Assembly: GCA_963457665.1 (NCBI GenBank)
Contig: OY735224.1
Span: 50,313,311 to 50,377,310, forward strand
Source of the DNA: Thysanoteuthis rhombus
Taxonomy: Eukaryota; Mollusca; Cephalopoda; Oegopsida; Thysanoteuthidae
Direction: 5' to 3'
Length of the DNA stretch: 64,000 nucleotides
Shown: piece after piece, positions 12,400-24,631 of the stretch
How positions within the stretch are numbered: the first letter of the stretch is position 1
Layout: every line of letters starts with the position of its first letter
Program-made: the position numbers and the translations under genes
Notes under the pieces: model-generated
Told to the model about the DNA's origin: nothing
Database searches by the model: none
The model's input: the letters and a program-made list of their open reading frames with translations, nothing else

Positions 12400-13160
12400 A
12401 GTTTTGACACTTTGATTATAATATAATCACTACTTCCAAGAAAAGTGTTGAAAATCTTTAATATATTAAAATACTACCATGGTTTTTGAAACTAAAATTA
12501 GGCTTGCTTTTAATACTCACTCATATACTATCACTACATGCAAGAAAATTATTAAAGACCTTTGAAACATTGGTTTCTAATCTGAGAAGGCTCTCTCAAT
12601 ACCTTTTTGGCTTAGTTTGGACACTTTGAGAATTTACTATGATGTGAAAATTTAAGTATATGTTATAACAGCATCCCCAAAATTTTGGACTTTGATACCA
12701 ATGTTTTGAAGGTTTTTTTAACAATTTACTTCACTGTAATGATAATATGTGATTGAATTTTCAAAGTATCCAAACCAAGCCTGGAAGAGTATAAACAGGG
12801 CCTTTTTGGCCTTGAAACTAGTGTCTCAAAGGGTTTTTTACACAATTTGCTTGAATGTAGATATAATATATAGATATATGTCAAAAGCAAACCTAAAAAG
12901 TTATGAACAGAGCCTTTTCAGCTTTGAATCCAATGTTTCAATACGTTTTCATGCATTTTTTTAATAATATATAAGTAAGAGTCAAAACCAAGCCCAAGAA
13001 ATTATGCACGGTGCCTTTTTAGCTTTGACAATGAATGTTTACAAGGTTTATAACAATTGTCTTGAACGTAGAAATCATATATAATTGAATTTTCCAGGTG
13101 TTAAAAAAACCAAGCCTGGAAAGGTATAAACGGAGCCTTCTTAGCTCCAAAGCGAATATT
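12400..13160 (-). repeat. Diverged ~110-bp satellite monomers
   Basis: Mixed-orientation half-B-type monomers: about 12400-12680 forward, then 12690-13160 in reverse with the AGCCTTTTTAGCTTTGA block. The change of orientation near 12690 marks a rearrangement. Confidence 0.75.
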
Positions 13161-13184
13161 ATCAACTATCAATATACTAATGCA

Positions 13185-13335
13185 AACTAAAATAGCAATG
13201 GGCAGGATATGTTGCAGCAATGGTACACATCAAACACACATTATGATTCACAACAGGCATCAGCAGAGAAAACATGTGCTACCGAGGGAGTTCGGGAGAA
13301 TACAAGATGGAGAGACGAACCAGACATATTCAGAA
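13185..13335 (+). pseudogene. RTE-like LINE tail remnant
   Basis: Matches 20690-20840: the QWAG-like block and the AGATGGAGAGACGAA (RWRDE) block are present. It stops at about 13330 where unrelated sequence begins. Confidence 0.55.
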
Positions 13336-14275
13336 AGATAATGATGATACCATAATCGATTCTTTTCTTTTTTTAATCATTGTGGGTATTCCTGTGGGTG
13401 CTGTTCCCACAAAATATACTAAACCAGCCGTGGTTCTGGGTTAGTAAAAGAAGGCAACAAGACGGAATTTCGTTTTTATGTTTTATATAGAATATTGATT
13501 ATCAATATCTCTGGAGACGGGAAATGCCTATTCGCAGTTGAAATAAGAGGAAGCTGATTATCATCTATGTCAAAATGACGACTGGTCTCTCATGTCACGA
13601 ACGGTAGTCTACTGAATGGTAGCAGCGGTTGACGGTTACTAAGGGCGGCATCTAACACGAGAAAGAGCTGGCAACGAGTCTCTTCTCCAGACCCAAATTT
13701 TACTCTGCTTGCTTGTTACAAAAATTCTTTCTATTTAAGCCCTCGGTATCGACACTGTATCTCTTGTAATTGACTTCCCTTTCTCTCCCTCTCCTGCCAT
13801 CCCGACCTTTCCAGAAAAACCCCAAACCTTGACCCTCATTCATCAGGTCTGTTCAATATCATAAATTAGTCTCCCCCTCTCTCAAGGGCTCCGCAACAAC
13901 CTTTCTTTCATAAGCTTTACTCTCTCTCTCTAGACCCCAGACACTGACCCTTATATCTGGCTTTGTTTTTTAAACTCAGGATTTGACAGATGACACTAGA
14001 TTGAGAAATTGCAGATGCCCGCACCCGGAAACATGTAATTCTCAACTTGCTACAGTATCCTCAAAAAACACATTATCTCTTTTAACACAGATAACTCCTT
14101 TTGTAATAACAATAGTAATTACTGGTAATAACCATAATAATTTTTAGTAACAGCCATAGTAATTTTCAGGACACTGGGGACTCCTGGCCCCCTAGTCTCA
14201 CATCATTACTTTAATGGGACTTTTAAAAGAGAACTATCTTCAATATTTACTTTATCACAATGATATTTCAATAGT
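13336..14275. other. Unassigned ~0.94-kb insertion
   Basis: Interrupts the module that is continuous at 20830-20890 and replaces about 50 bases of it. Contains a CT-rich stretch near 13780-13935 and TAATAACxATA-type short repeats near 14100-14165. I see no ORF, terminal repeats or recognisable element. Confidence 0.5.
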
Positions 14276-14830
14276 AGGATTTGGATAAATGAAACTATTA
14301 TTTTATTGAAGAACCACTTCCCAATGACTGTTCATTATCTTATTGGATATTGAATTACTAAACAAACCTACAATACTCAATGCTTAATAAACATCGTACA
14401 ATGATTTAGAAGTGAATATTTCGACAAATTTCAACTATGAATCTCCCCCTCCACATTTTTATAATAATAAAGAATAGATGAGATGCACTTTTAGGCTTTT
14501 TCCCTGGAGTTCGACCCCGATCCAAAGTTATCTTGTCCTTTCACCCCCAACCCCTTCCGTACAAGAGTTGAAAGGTAAGTCGGTGTTTCATCAGTTAATG
14601 ATGAGTCCCGACCCCCAACCGACACACAGACACACCATCCGTCCGAACGTGCGCTTCTATGACAGGGAATCCAATTTCAGGCCTTCAGTCACCAGTTAGG
14701 CCTCATTGATCTTCATCAGAATGAATAGAAAAAAAAATGCATTGTTGTGAAAGAATTTGTGAAAAATATTGGAAAGTTCAGAAAGAATAAAGATGCGTTT
14801 TTTTTTCTTTCAAAATATATTTATTTATGA
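14276..14830 (-). repeat. Interspersed module, second copy
   Basis: 14276-14600 corresponds to 20885-21235. 14640-14720 contains a block, TCTATGACAGGGAATCCAAT, also found in reverse at 41040-40980 and, in a variant, at 42535 and 62985. No gene. Confidence 0.65.
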
Positions 14831-14985
14831 TATATATATATATGTATATATCTATTTTTTTAATTGTTTATGAAATTATTTCTTTGATAATAACATGAAG
14901 GACTGTGTAAAATAAAAAACATATTTATTCAACGAAAATGCGACATATTTGAAGCCATAACATATTTCCAGCGACCCTCTCATGA

Positions 14986-15103
14986 TTACCACTGTTGGAC
15001 TTCCCAGCCGAATTCTCTGAGTCTCAGAATGTGCTCGAAATCCTTACTCATGGGTCGTCGGCCACTGAATTCTTTACCTTTTACAACTGGTTATAGCCTC
15101 CCT
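14986..15103 (-). pseudogene. Exon-like ORF X2, copy C
   Basis: Minus-strand frame ending at TAA 14988-14986 after the conserved QQW. An in-frame TAA lies just inside the putative acceptor, which reads TTTCTAG followed by GGAGG, as in the copy at 40544. AT-rich 3' sequence with AATAAA follows on the minus strand. Confidence 0.4.
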
Positions 15104-15612
15104 AGAAATATTGTTTATTATCAATATCCATATTTCCAAACATAAACATATTGAATCAACACTGAACAGTTCGCATTGTAGTAGTGCAATTTCTAAGTCA
15201 ACGCAGATTAAACAATAAAAATATTTTCTGTCAAATGATAAACGAATGAATAAAATAAATTGATGTTGTATTTGTTTTTGTGAGTTTTATCAATCTAGCC
15301 GAACTCCCGTCCAAGTTTGGGGTTGACTTTGTTTTTGTACCACAACAACCACAACAACAATCCTCAGGAATTTGGGATAGTAAAATCTCCACTGTTAGTC
15401 TGCGCTGTCAGTAGAGTACAGTACGCTTTAGGTATTCATATTTGAAGTTTTTCACTTCAATGAATCAGATCTCTTGAATGTTGGGTCTTGTTTTTTTAGA
15501 GTCAGATGAAACTAGTCGTTGTTTGAGTTTTCACTTAGCCTGCTTGATTATAATATCATCCAATGGCTTTGTGATGTTAATCCGTGGGTCTTGGTAATTA
15601 CTAATGTATATA

Positions 15613-15645
<33 letters not shown>

Positions 15646-15853
15646 TATCACCATGACAACCAAACATCATCTTAATATTATGCTCTATCGGAAGAAAACT
15701 GTGCAAAATTCTTGTTTTATCAACAATACTATAAAGATGGCTTTTATTTACTGTTAAAATTGCATTGAACCCAGTTTTTGTCTTTTCAAAACAAATTCAA
15801 TAGCAGTTAACAAAAATCAACTGAATATATCATATCAAGAAAAACGGTCCAAC
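15104..15853 (+). other. Upstream region of two-TM ORF copy 2
   Basis: 15104-15605 is the reverse of about 40540-40045. A TA tract lies at 15607-15648. 15650-15853 is shared with the upstream regions at 60835-61036 and 39520-39311 (reverse), so it may hold the promoter and 5' UTR. ATCATATCAAGAAAAACGGT lies just before the start codon. I cannot identify a TATA box with confidence in this AT-rich sequence. Confidence 0.55.
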
Positions 15854-16366
15854 ATGGGCAACAAAAGAAGCCAGCCAACCAAACCATCTGCAGCATCAGA
15901 GACCGTTGAAGTGGCCATTACCCCCTTTATCATAGAGGTGGGTGAGGACCCACCCATCGCTATGAGTCCTCCAATGTGCACGCTGGATATTGAGAGACCG
16001 TTGCCAGGCGTAGAGGGAGCCTCAACATTCGTTGGTACTGTCCTATCGATGGTAGAGGCTCCTATTCACCGGGTGAACTTCGGTCAATTATCACCCAGGA
16101 TTGAGGAAGCTTCAACACCTACCATAGCTGCAGCTAATCGGGTTCATCTTCCTCGACCAAGATTGCCTGGCAATGCTTCTGCAGTGAACCAGAGGATAAA
16201 GCTAAAGATGCGCCTTTTTCTTATTGTCTTGGCATTGTTGATTGTCATTACATTGACATTAACAATATATTTGGCCATTGTAGTTACTCCATATGCCCTG
16301 ATTTTTGATATTATAAGTATGATGGCATTGTATGGTGTATTTGCATGTCTTTTACACCAATATTGA
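15854..16366 (+). CDS. Small two-TM protein, copy 2 (intact)
   Basis: 170 codons with ATG in good context (A at -3, G at +4). Residues 1-8 read MGNKRSQP, an N-myristoylation-like start (Gly2, Ser6). Residues about 9-110 are rich in Pro, Ser, Thr and acidic residues, with conserved blocks VEVAITPFIIEVGEDPP and RPLPGVEGAST. A basic hinge (NQRIKLKMR, about 113-121) precedes two hydrophobic segments (about 122-145 and 149-168), suggesting a C-terminal hairpin with a cytoplasmic N-terminus. Against the copy at 44333-44857, the first 54 codons show 7 replacement and 6 silent codon changes, weak evidence of constraint. The 3' flank grades into 114-bp repeats. Family not recognised; could be a single-exon gene or an ORF of an undescribed mobile unit. 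Confidence 0.6.
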   Translation: MGNKRSQPTKPSAASETVEVAITPFIIEVGEDPPIAMSPPMCTLDIERPLPGVEGASTFVGTVLSMVEAPIHRVNFGQLSPRIEEASTPTIAAANRVHLPRPRLPGNASAVNQRIKLKMRLFLIVLALLIVITLTLTIYLAIVVTPYALIFDIISMMALYGVFACLLHQY

Positions 16367-16530
16367 ACCATGGGCGTGCTTGAGTTTTTTTCTGAAAATT
16401 GTGAATCTTAATACGGATGTTTGGTTCTTTGAGCGTGTCGATGTTATGATCAAAATGGAATTGTTAATGATGTCTATTATGAACGTCTCGTTCTTTTACC
16501 TTTGAAATTTGGATAATGCTTTCAAGAAGC
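16367..16530 (+). other. 3' flank of two-TM ORF copy 2
   Basis: Shared with the 3' flanks at 44332-44190 (reverse) and 61536-61700. It contains the GAGCGTGTCGATGTTATGAT block. It then becomes a diverged first 114-bp unit without a sharp join. Confidence 0.65.
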
Positions 16531-17080
16531 CTGCCGTATTGAACCTGGCAATATTCTGTTGGAGTTTATTTCGTTTTCAGGAAGCCTCTCTCATTTAAAC
16601 TGACAATGGTCTCCTCGGTAACTTTTTCATCTTTGGGGGGAAGCCAATGAAATTGAACAAATAGTCCGTGAGACTTTATTTCGTTTCCGGGAACCTGTGA
16701 CACTGATATTCACGATGGTCTCTTCAAGACTCTTTTCATTTCTGGGAGGTAGCAAGAGAAATTGAATCTGAAAATAGTTTGTGAGACTTTATTTTGTTTC
16801 CAGGGAGCCTTTAAGACTGATATTCACAATGGTCTCTTCAAGACTCTTTTTGTTTTCGGGAGGAAGCCAGTGAAATTGAACCTGAAAATAGTCTCTGAGA
16901 CTTTATTTTGTTTCCAGGGAGCCTTTAAGACTGATATTCACAATGGTGTCTTCAAGACTCATTTTGTTTCCGGGAGGAAGCCAGTGAAATTGGTAACTTA
17001 AAATAGTCTGCGAGACTTTATTTTGTTTCCAGGAAGCCTTTAAAACTGATATACACAATGTTCTCTTCGAGACTTTATTT
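16531..17080 (+). repeat. Short 114-bp repeat array after ORF copy 2
   Basis: About five units, progressively more regular with distance from the ORF. The last ones (16762-17000) read through as a 38-residue repeat. Same orientation relative to the ORF as in copies 4 and 5. Confidence 0.9.
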
Positions 17081-17209
17081 TTGTGATGTTAATCCATGGC
17101 TCTTGGTGATTTTCATTTTATTAAGAATTATTACTATGATTGTTTAATAATCATAATTATTATTTTTCATTAAAAACCACTTCCCATTCATTGTTTGTTA
17201 TCTTATTCG
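17081..17209. other. Junction segment
   Basis: TTGTGATGTTAATCCATGG resembles 15571-15590, then AT-rich filler, then a short match to the end of the interspersed module. No gene; a recombination scar between modules. Confidence 0.4.
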
Positions 17210-18869
17210 AGATCAAAGTAATGATTGTATTTCCGAATATCAAAACCATGCCTAGAGAGATATGAACAGAGAATTTTTAGCTTTGAAACAAATGTTTTCA
17301 AGGTTTCCAACTATTTTCTTTAATGTAGTTATGATACATAATCAAATTTTCGTAGTGTCAAAGACATGTCTAAAAGGGTATAAACAAAGCCTTTTTAGCT
17401 TTGGAACCAATGTTTGAGAGATTTTTAACATTTTTCTTGAAAGCATTGATATTAACTGAGTGAGTGTCAAATTCAATCCTCAAAAGGTATAAACACAGCT
17501 ATTTTTAGCTTTGAAAACCTCTGTTTTTGAGCTTTTTCAGCCATATTCTTTCAGGTAGTAATAAAAAACGATTGTATCTTGGAAATGTCAAAACCAAGAC
17601 TGAAAAGGTATGAGCAGAGACTTTTCAGCTTCAAAACCAATGTTCCAGAGGTTTTAAACACTTTCATTGAATGTATTATAAATAATTGAATGACAATCCA
17701 AACCAAGCCTAAAAAGGTATAAACAGAGCCTTTTTAGCCCTGAAACCAATGTTCCAAGAATTTTATCAATTTTCTCAAATGCAGTAATAATGTAGAATTA
17801 AAAGTATCAAAAGTGAGCCCGAGATCCTTTTCAGCTTTAAAAAGCAATGTTCTCAATGTTTTTCATCAATTTCTTTGAATTCAAAAACCCTTTATGATTG
17901 TGCAAAAACCTTGCCTGAAGTGCTATAAACATGGCATTTTTTGCTTTGAAATCAATGTTCTCCAATGTTTTTCATTAATTTTCTCGAATGCAGTTATAGT
18001 ATATGATTGAATTTTCAGATTGTCATACAAAGCCTAAAAAGTTGTTAATAGAGCTCTTTTAGCTTTGAAATCAATGTCGTAAGGGTTTTTTAATAATTTT
18101 CATGGATGTTTAAGTGATATATGTTTAAAAGGTGTAAACAGGGAATCTTAACTTTAGAAACCAATTTCTCGGAAGCAATGATAATACATGAGTAAGAGTT
18201 GAGACCAAAGCTGAAAGGGCACGAACATAGCTTTTTTTACCTTCATAACCAATGTTTCTAAGGTTATGACGATTTTCTTGAACAAAATAATAATATAAGA
18301 GTAAGTGTCAAAACCAAGCCTAAAAAGGTATTAGCAGAGCCTTTTTGGCATTGAAACCAGTGTTTCCAAGGTTTTGCAACAGTTTTCTTGAATGTAATCC
18401 TGATATATGATTGAAGATTCAAAGTGTTAAAACTGAGCCTTGAAAGATATGGAATGTGCCTTTTTAACTTTTCAAGCAATGGTCTAAAGATATTTTGACA
18501 ATTTCCTTTTAATGTTGTAATATCGTATGACTGAATCTTGAAAGTGTCAAAAGCAAATCCATAGGGTATAAATATAGCCTTTTTAGCTTCCAAAACCAAT
18601 GTTTTCAAGTTTTTTTCAAAATTTTCTCTGATGTAATAATAATATATGATTGAACTCCGTCAAGAGCAAGCCAAAAAAAGCTATATACAGAGTCTTTTCA
18701 GCTCTGAAATCCATGTCTTCATTGTTCCTCAATAATTTTAATGAATATATCAATGAGATATGATTGAACATTGGAAGTGTGAAAACCAAACCGAAAAGGG
18801 TATAAACAGGGACTTTCCAGCTTTGAAACCACTATTTCAAGGTTTTATAACAATTCTATTGAATGTAGT
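17210..18869 (-). repeat. Diverged ~110-bp satellite monomers, right arm side
   Basis: About fifteen degenerate minus-strand monomers with AGCCTTTTTAGCTTTGAAAC and a poly-T/TAACAA block. More diverged than the adjoining homogeneous array, as expected of older array edges. Confidence 0.85.
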
Positions 18870-19775
18870 AATAATAGATGAATATGTGTCAAAACCATAA
18901 CTGAAAGGGTATTAAAAAGAGCCTTTCTAGCTTTGAAACCCATATTTTTGAACTTTCAAACAATTTACTTGAATGAAGTAATAATAAATGAATATTTGTC
19001 AAAACCATAACAGAAAGGTATTAAAAAGAGCCTTTCTAGCTTTGAAACCCATATTTTTGAACTTTCAAACAATTTACTTGAATGAAGTAATAATAGATGA
19101 ATATGTGTCAAAACCATAACTGAAAGGGTATTAAAAAGAGCCTTTCTAGCTTTGAAACCCATATTTTTGAAGTTTCAAACAATTTACTTGAATGAAGTAA
19201 TAATAGATGAATATGTGTCAAAACCATAACTGAAAGGGTATTAAAAAGAGCCTTTCTAGCTTTGAAACCCATATTTTTGAACTTTCAAACAATTTACTTG
19301 AATGAAGTAATAATAGATGAATATGTGTCAAAACCATAACTGAAAGGGTATAAAAAGAGTCTTTCTAGCTTTGAAACCCATATTTTTGAACTTTCAAACA
19401 ATTTACTTGAATGAAGTAATAATAAATGAATATGTGTCAAAACCATAACTGAAAGGGTATAAAAAGAGCCTTTCTAGCTTTGAAACCCATATTTTTGAAC
19501 TTTCAAACAATTTACTTGAATGAAGTAATAAGAAATGAATATGTGTCAAAGCCATTACTGAAAGGGTATTAAAAAGAGCCTTTCTAGCTTTGAAACCCAT
19601 ATTTTTGAACTTTCAAACAATTTACTTCAATGAAGTAAAAATAGATGAATATGTGTCAAAACCATTACTGAAAGGGTATAAAAAGAGCCTTTCTAGCTTT
19701 GAAACCCATATTTTTGAAGTTTCAAACAATTTACTTGAATGAAGTAATAAATGAATATGTGTCAAAACCAAGCCA
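18870..19775 (-). repeat. Homogeneous ~110-bp satellite array, right arm
   Basis: About eight near-identical units, the reverse of the array at 7031-8395. CTTTCTAGCTTTGAAACCCA recurs every ~110 bp. Confidence 0.95.
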
Positions 19776-20530
19776 AGACTTTTAAGGTTTGAAAACTATG
19801 TTTTAGAGGTTTCTCATCAATTTGTCTGAATGTAGTCAAAATATATTATTGAAATATCAAAGTGACCATAAACAAAGCCTAAAAGGGTATGAATAAAGCA
19901 TTTTCAGCTTTGAAACTAATGTTTCCAATGTTTTTCATGAAATTTTTACGATGCTGTTATAACACATACTTGATTTTTCAAAATGTCCAAACCAAGCCTA
20001 ACAAGGTATAAAGAGAGCCTTTTTAGATTAGGAACCAATGTTTCAAAAGTCTTTAATACTTTTCTTGCATGTAGTGATAGTATATGAGTGAGCATTAAAA
20101 GCTAGCCTAATTTCAATTTTGAAAACGAATGTTTTCAATATTTTCAACACTTTCCAAGGAAGTAGTAATAATATATAATCAAAATGTCAAAACTGAGCCT
20201 AAAATGCTGTAAACAGAGTCTTTTTAGCTTTGATAGCAATGTTTTGAAGGTTTTTAACAATTTACTTCAATGTAGTAATAATATATGATGGAATTTTCAA
20301 AGTGTCAAAACCAAGTCTGGAAGGGTATAAACAGAGCCTTTTTAGCCTTGAAACTAATGTTTGAAAGGTTTTCTTCAAAATAGTATATAGATGTGTATGA
20401 AGAGCAAAGCTAAAGAGATATAAACAGAGCCTTTTTAGCTTTGAATCGAATATTTCAATAAGTTTTCTTGCATTCTTTAATAATATATGAGTAAAAAGAA
20501 ATTATACATTGAGCCTTTTTAGCTTTGACA
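19776..20530 (-). repeat. Diverged ~110-bp monomers, right arm
   Basis: Reverse counterpart of 7030-6320, unit by unit. Confidence 0.85.
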
Positions 20531-21263
20531 ATGTATGTTCACAAGGTTTTTAACAATTGTCTCAAAAGTAGTAATCATATACAATTGAATTTTGCAGGTG
20601 TAAAAAAAGCAAGCCTGAAAAGGTATAGACGGAGCCTTCTTAGATTCAGAGCGAATGTTATCAACTATTAATATTCTAATGCACTGTAAAATAGCAATGG
20701 GCTGGATATATTGCAGGAATGGCACACACCAAACATACATTATGATTGACAACAGGCATCAGCAGAGAAAACATGTGCTACCGAGGTAGTCCGGCAGAAT
20801 ACAAGATGGAGAGACGAAGCAGACATATTCGGAAAGTACTGGCTCCGTGACACCAACGATAGAGAGGTGTTGTTGCAAAATCTGATTTGGACAAATGAAA
20901 GTATTAATTCATCAAAAACCACTTCCCAATGACTGCTTGTTATCTTATTAGACATTAAATTACAAAACTATTCTACTATGCTCGAGTGAAATTCATAAGC
21001 AATTTTTAGTATTATTTTTTTACAATCCTTTATAATCATTGTAAAATGATTTAGTAGCGAATATTTCGACAAATTCCAACTTTGAATTTTCCCCCCTCCA
21101 ATTGTAATAATAAGAGGGAATAGATGAGAGGCACTTTTAGCCTTCTCCCTTGGAGTTTGACCCTGATTCAAAGTTGTCTTGTCCTTTCGTCCCCGACCCC
21201 TTTCATACAAGAGATCAGACGTAAGTGGGCGTTTCATCGGACAATGATGTGCCCCAAACCCCA

Positions 21264-21327
<64 letters not shown>

Positions 21328-21430
21328 TATTATCATCACATGATTCTTTTATTTCCTCTATAAATTGTTCAGAAGACACTGGAAATGACCAAATGAACTA
21401 AACATTTTTTTTAAATACCAGCTGAAATAA
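20531..21430. repeat. Interspersed module with (CA)n tract and RTE-type tail, right arm
   Basis: Reverse counterpart of 6320-5425. The CA tract at 21264-21326 is about 63 bases against about 40 in the left arm. Elsewhere differences are few, so the arms are young or have been homogenised. The RTE tail is at 20690-20950, forward. Confidence 0.85.
20690..20950 (+). pseudogene. RTE-like LINE tail remnant
   Basis: Forward copy of the element at 6180-5895. It carries the degenerate QWAG block and the CAAGATGGAGAGACGAAG (RWRDE) block followed by FGKYWLRDTN. No catalytic domain. Confidence 0.6.
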
Positions 21431-21439
21431 TTCATTTTT

Positions 21440-23560
21440 CGATCACGAAAAGCTATAATCAAACCCTTTTTAAGTCTGAAACTAAACTGAAACTAAAGTT
21501 TTAGAGGTTTTCCCAATATTTTCCTGAATGTAGTAAAAAAAAAAGTACTGATTTTACAAAGTGTTCATAACCAAGCCTGAGAAGCAATGTTTCAAAGGTT
21601 TTTAACAACTTTCTTAAATGTAGTAACAATATACGAGTCAGTGATAAAACCAACCTGAAAAGCTATAATCAGAGCCTTTCTATATTTGGAACTAAAGTTT
21701 TAGAGGTTTTCCAACAATTTTCCTGAATGTAGAAAAAAAATAGTACTAACTTTTCATAGTCTTCATAACCAAGTCTTAAAAGGTGGCCGCAGAAGCAATG
21801 CATGAGGGTTTTTTTATCAACTTTCTTGAATGTAGTAACAATATACGAGTCAGTGATAAAACCAACCTAGAAAGCTATAATCAGAGCGTTTCTATATTTG
21901 AAAGTGAAGATTTAGAGGTTTTCCAACAATTTTCAAGAATATAGTAAAAAAAATCGTACCGATTTTTCAAAGTGTTCATAACCAAACCTTAAAAGGTAGC
22001 CACAGAAACAATGTTCCAAAGGTTTTTAACAACTTTCTTGAATGTAGTAACAATATACAAGTCGGAGATAAAAACAACCTAAAAAGATATAATCAGACCC
22101 TCTTTAGGTCTTTAAGTAAAGTTTTAGAGGTTTTCCAACAATTTTCCTGAATGTAGCAGAGAAAAATAGTCCTGATTATTCAAAGTGTTAATAACCAAGC
22201 CTTAAAGGGTAGCCAGAGAAGCAATGTTTTAAAGGTTTTTAACAACTTTCTTGAATATAGTTACAATATACGAGTCAGTCATAAAACCAACCTCAATAGC
22301 TATAAACATAGCCTTTATATATATTCGAAACTAAAGTTTTAGCGGTTTTCCAAATATTTCCCTGAACGTAGTGAAGAAAAATAGTATTGATTTTTTGAAG
22401 TGTTTATAACCAAGCCTTGAAGGGTAGCAACAGAAACAATGTTTAGGGGGTTTTAACAACTTTCTTGAATGTAGTAACAATATACGAGTCAGTGATAAAA
22501 CCAACCTAAAAAGCTATAAACATAGCCTTTGTATATTTGAAACTAAAGATTTAGAGGTTTTCCAACAAATTTCCTGAACGTGGTAAAAAAGAAATAGTAC
22601 TGATTTTTGAAAGTGTTCATAACTAAGCTTCAGAGGGTAGCCAGGGAAGCGATGTTTCAAAGGTTTTTAACAACTTTCTTAAATGTAGTAACAATATACA
22701 AGTCAGAGATAAAACCAACCTAAAAAGATATAATCAGACCCTCTTTAGGTCTTCAATTAAAGTTTCAGAGGTTTTCCAACAATTTTCGTGAATGTAGTGA
22801 AAAATAGTACTGATTTTTCACAGTGTTCATAACCAAACCTTAGAAGGTAGCCGGAGAAGCAATGTTTCAAAGGTTTTTAACAACTTTCTTGATTGTAGTA
22901 ACAATATACAAGTCAGACATAAAACCAACCTGAAAAGCAATAATCAGAGCGTTTCTATATTTGAAAGTGAAGATTTAGAGGTTTTCCAACAATTTTCCTG
23001 AATGTAGTAAAAAAAATAGTACTGATTTTTCAGAGTGTTCATAACCAAGCCTTAAAGGGTAGCCACAGAAGCAATGTTTCATAGTTTTTTAACAACTTTT
23101 TTGAATATAGTAACAATATATGAGTCAGTGATAAAACCAACCTAAAAAACTATAATCAGAGATTTTCTATATTTGAAAGTAAATATTTAGAGGTTTTCCA
23201 ACAATTTTACTGAATGTAGTAAAAAAATAAGTACTGATTTTTCAAAGTGTTAATAACCAAGCTTTAAAGGGTAGCCACAGAAACAATGTTCCAAAGGTTT
23301 TTAACAACTTTCTTGAATGTAGTAACAATATACAAGTCAGACATATAAACAACCTAAAAAGATATAATCAGACCCTCTTTAGGTCTTCAAGTAAAGTTTC
23401 AGAGGTTTTCCAACAATTTTCCTGAATGTAGCAGAGAAAAATAGTCCTGATTTTTCAAAGTGTTAATAACCAAGCCTTAAAGGGTAGCCACAGAAGCAAT
23501 GTTCTAAAGGTTTTTAACAACTTTCTTGTATGTACTAATTATAAACGAATGAGCCTAAAA
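21440..23560 (-). repeat. 212-bp dimeric satellite array (right arm)
   Basis: About ten A-B dimers in reverse, with ATACGAGTCAGTGATAAAAC and GGTAGCCACAGAAGCAATG alternating. Half the length of the array in the left arm, so it has expanded or contracted since the arms formed. Confidence 0.95.
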
Positions 23561-23772
23561 AGCTATAAACCTAAAAAGCTATAAACAGAGCCTTTTTAGC
23601 TCCTATAACTAATGTTTTTAATATTTTCAAAAAATTTTTGTGAAGTTATGATAATAAAAGAAGTTGTCAATAAAACATGTCGCAAATATCAACTCCGTAT
23701 GATGCAAAGTTGTCGAGCTATCTCCCTGCATACATGTCCACCCATAGACAGATGAATTGTCCTTGGTAATAC

Positions 23773-23976
23773 TCAATATTTCTCTAGTCTAGCTTGTAAA
23801 CGATGGCTGAGAATGAATTCCCTATCAGAAATATTATGTTCCTTTGGTAAACATTCCTTTATTTCTAAAACTTCTTCCTTTGAGAGTGGGACAATAAGTA
23901 AGTAGATACAACACTGAAGGCAAATTCTATCAGTAAAGCTAGTTTGACTACTGTCAACCCATAGATAATAAAGGTT
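23773..23976 (-). pseudogene. Exon-like ORF remnant X3, second open copy
   Basis: Open minus-strand frame matching 613-804 but extended past the point where copy 1 has TAG, ending RLQARLEKY then TGA. No initiator. The same weak transposase-like resemblance applies. Confidence 0.3.
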
Positions 23977-24015
23977 TTATCAATTTCCAATAGGGGGCTA
24001 CTTATCACCAATCCT

Positions 24016-24017
<2 letters not shown>

Positions 24018-24113
<96 letters not shown>

Positions 24114-24116
24114 ATA
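24018..24116. repeat. (TA)n microsatellite
   Basis: About 90 bases of TA followed by a short TG run. Far longer than at the two paralogous sites. Confidence 0.95.
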
Positions 24117-24631
24117 TATTAAAATTAAATCTTGTTCCGTAGACACTAGGGCATGCCCATTCTAATGCTGTACCTGGTTTCATGAAAATCTTCAGGAGGT
24201 TTAAACTTGAGATGATGAGACACTGTTGTTTATTTATTTCTGATGTTGTTGATAGCAACAATCAAAACAGAAACAGTGTCCTTAATTGTGATAACCATCA
24301 ATCGAAATATAGTCAGAGTTTTGTTCAGTTTTCGAGTTAGGCTGGCTATGTATGTATGTATCACACGTACGGGCTGTGCCAATGTTGTTTTTTTGTTTGT
24401 TTGTTTTTGTCTTTTTTTAAGGAATAAACACTTCAGGAAAAAAAATTGTCCGACTTAGGACGGTGCCAGTGAGAAAGTCGGGGAGAACCTGTATTACATG
24501 AGACTTTCAATTTACAACTCTAGTGTATTCGATCCAAACTGGGTTCCCCCTCACTTGTGAACTTGCGCCCCACCAAGATAAGCTTAGTGAACATTAGTAT
24601 TATATTGATATATTTTCCGATTTTTCAACAG

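Larger units (their letters stand above)
23561..24631 (-). repeat. Boundary module, copy 3
   Basis: Reverse counterpart of 1060-35 and direct counterpart of 10860-11865. Holds a long TA tract at 24018-24105. The X3 frame is open on the minus strand at 23976-23773. Confidence 0.85.

Noticed and set aside
21124..21363. Open frames through CA/TG and TA tracts (Thr-His, Cys-Val, Tyr-Ile runs)
   Set aside because: Dinucleotide repeats have no stops in some frames; no flanking coding evidence.
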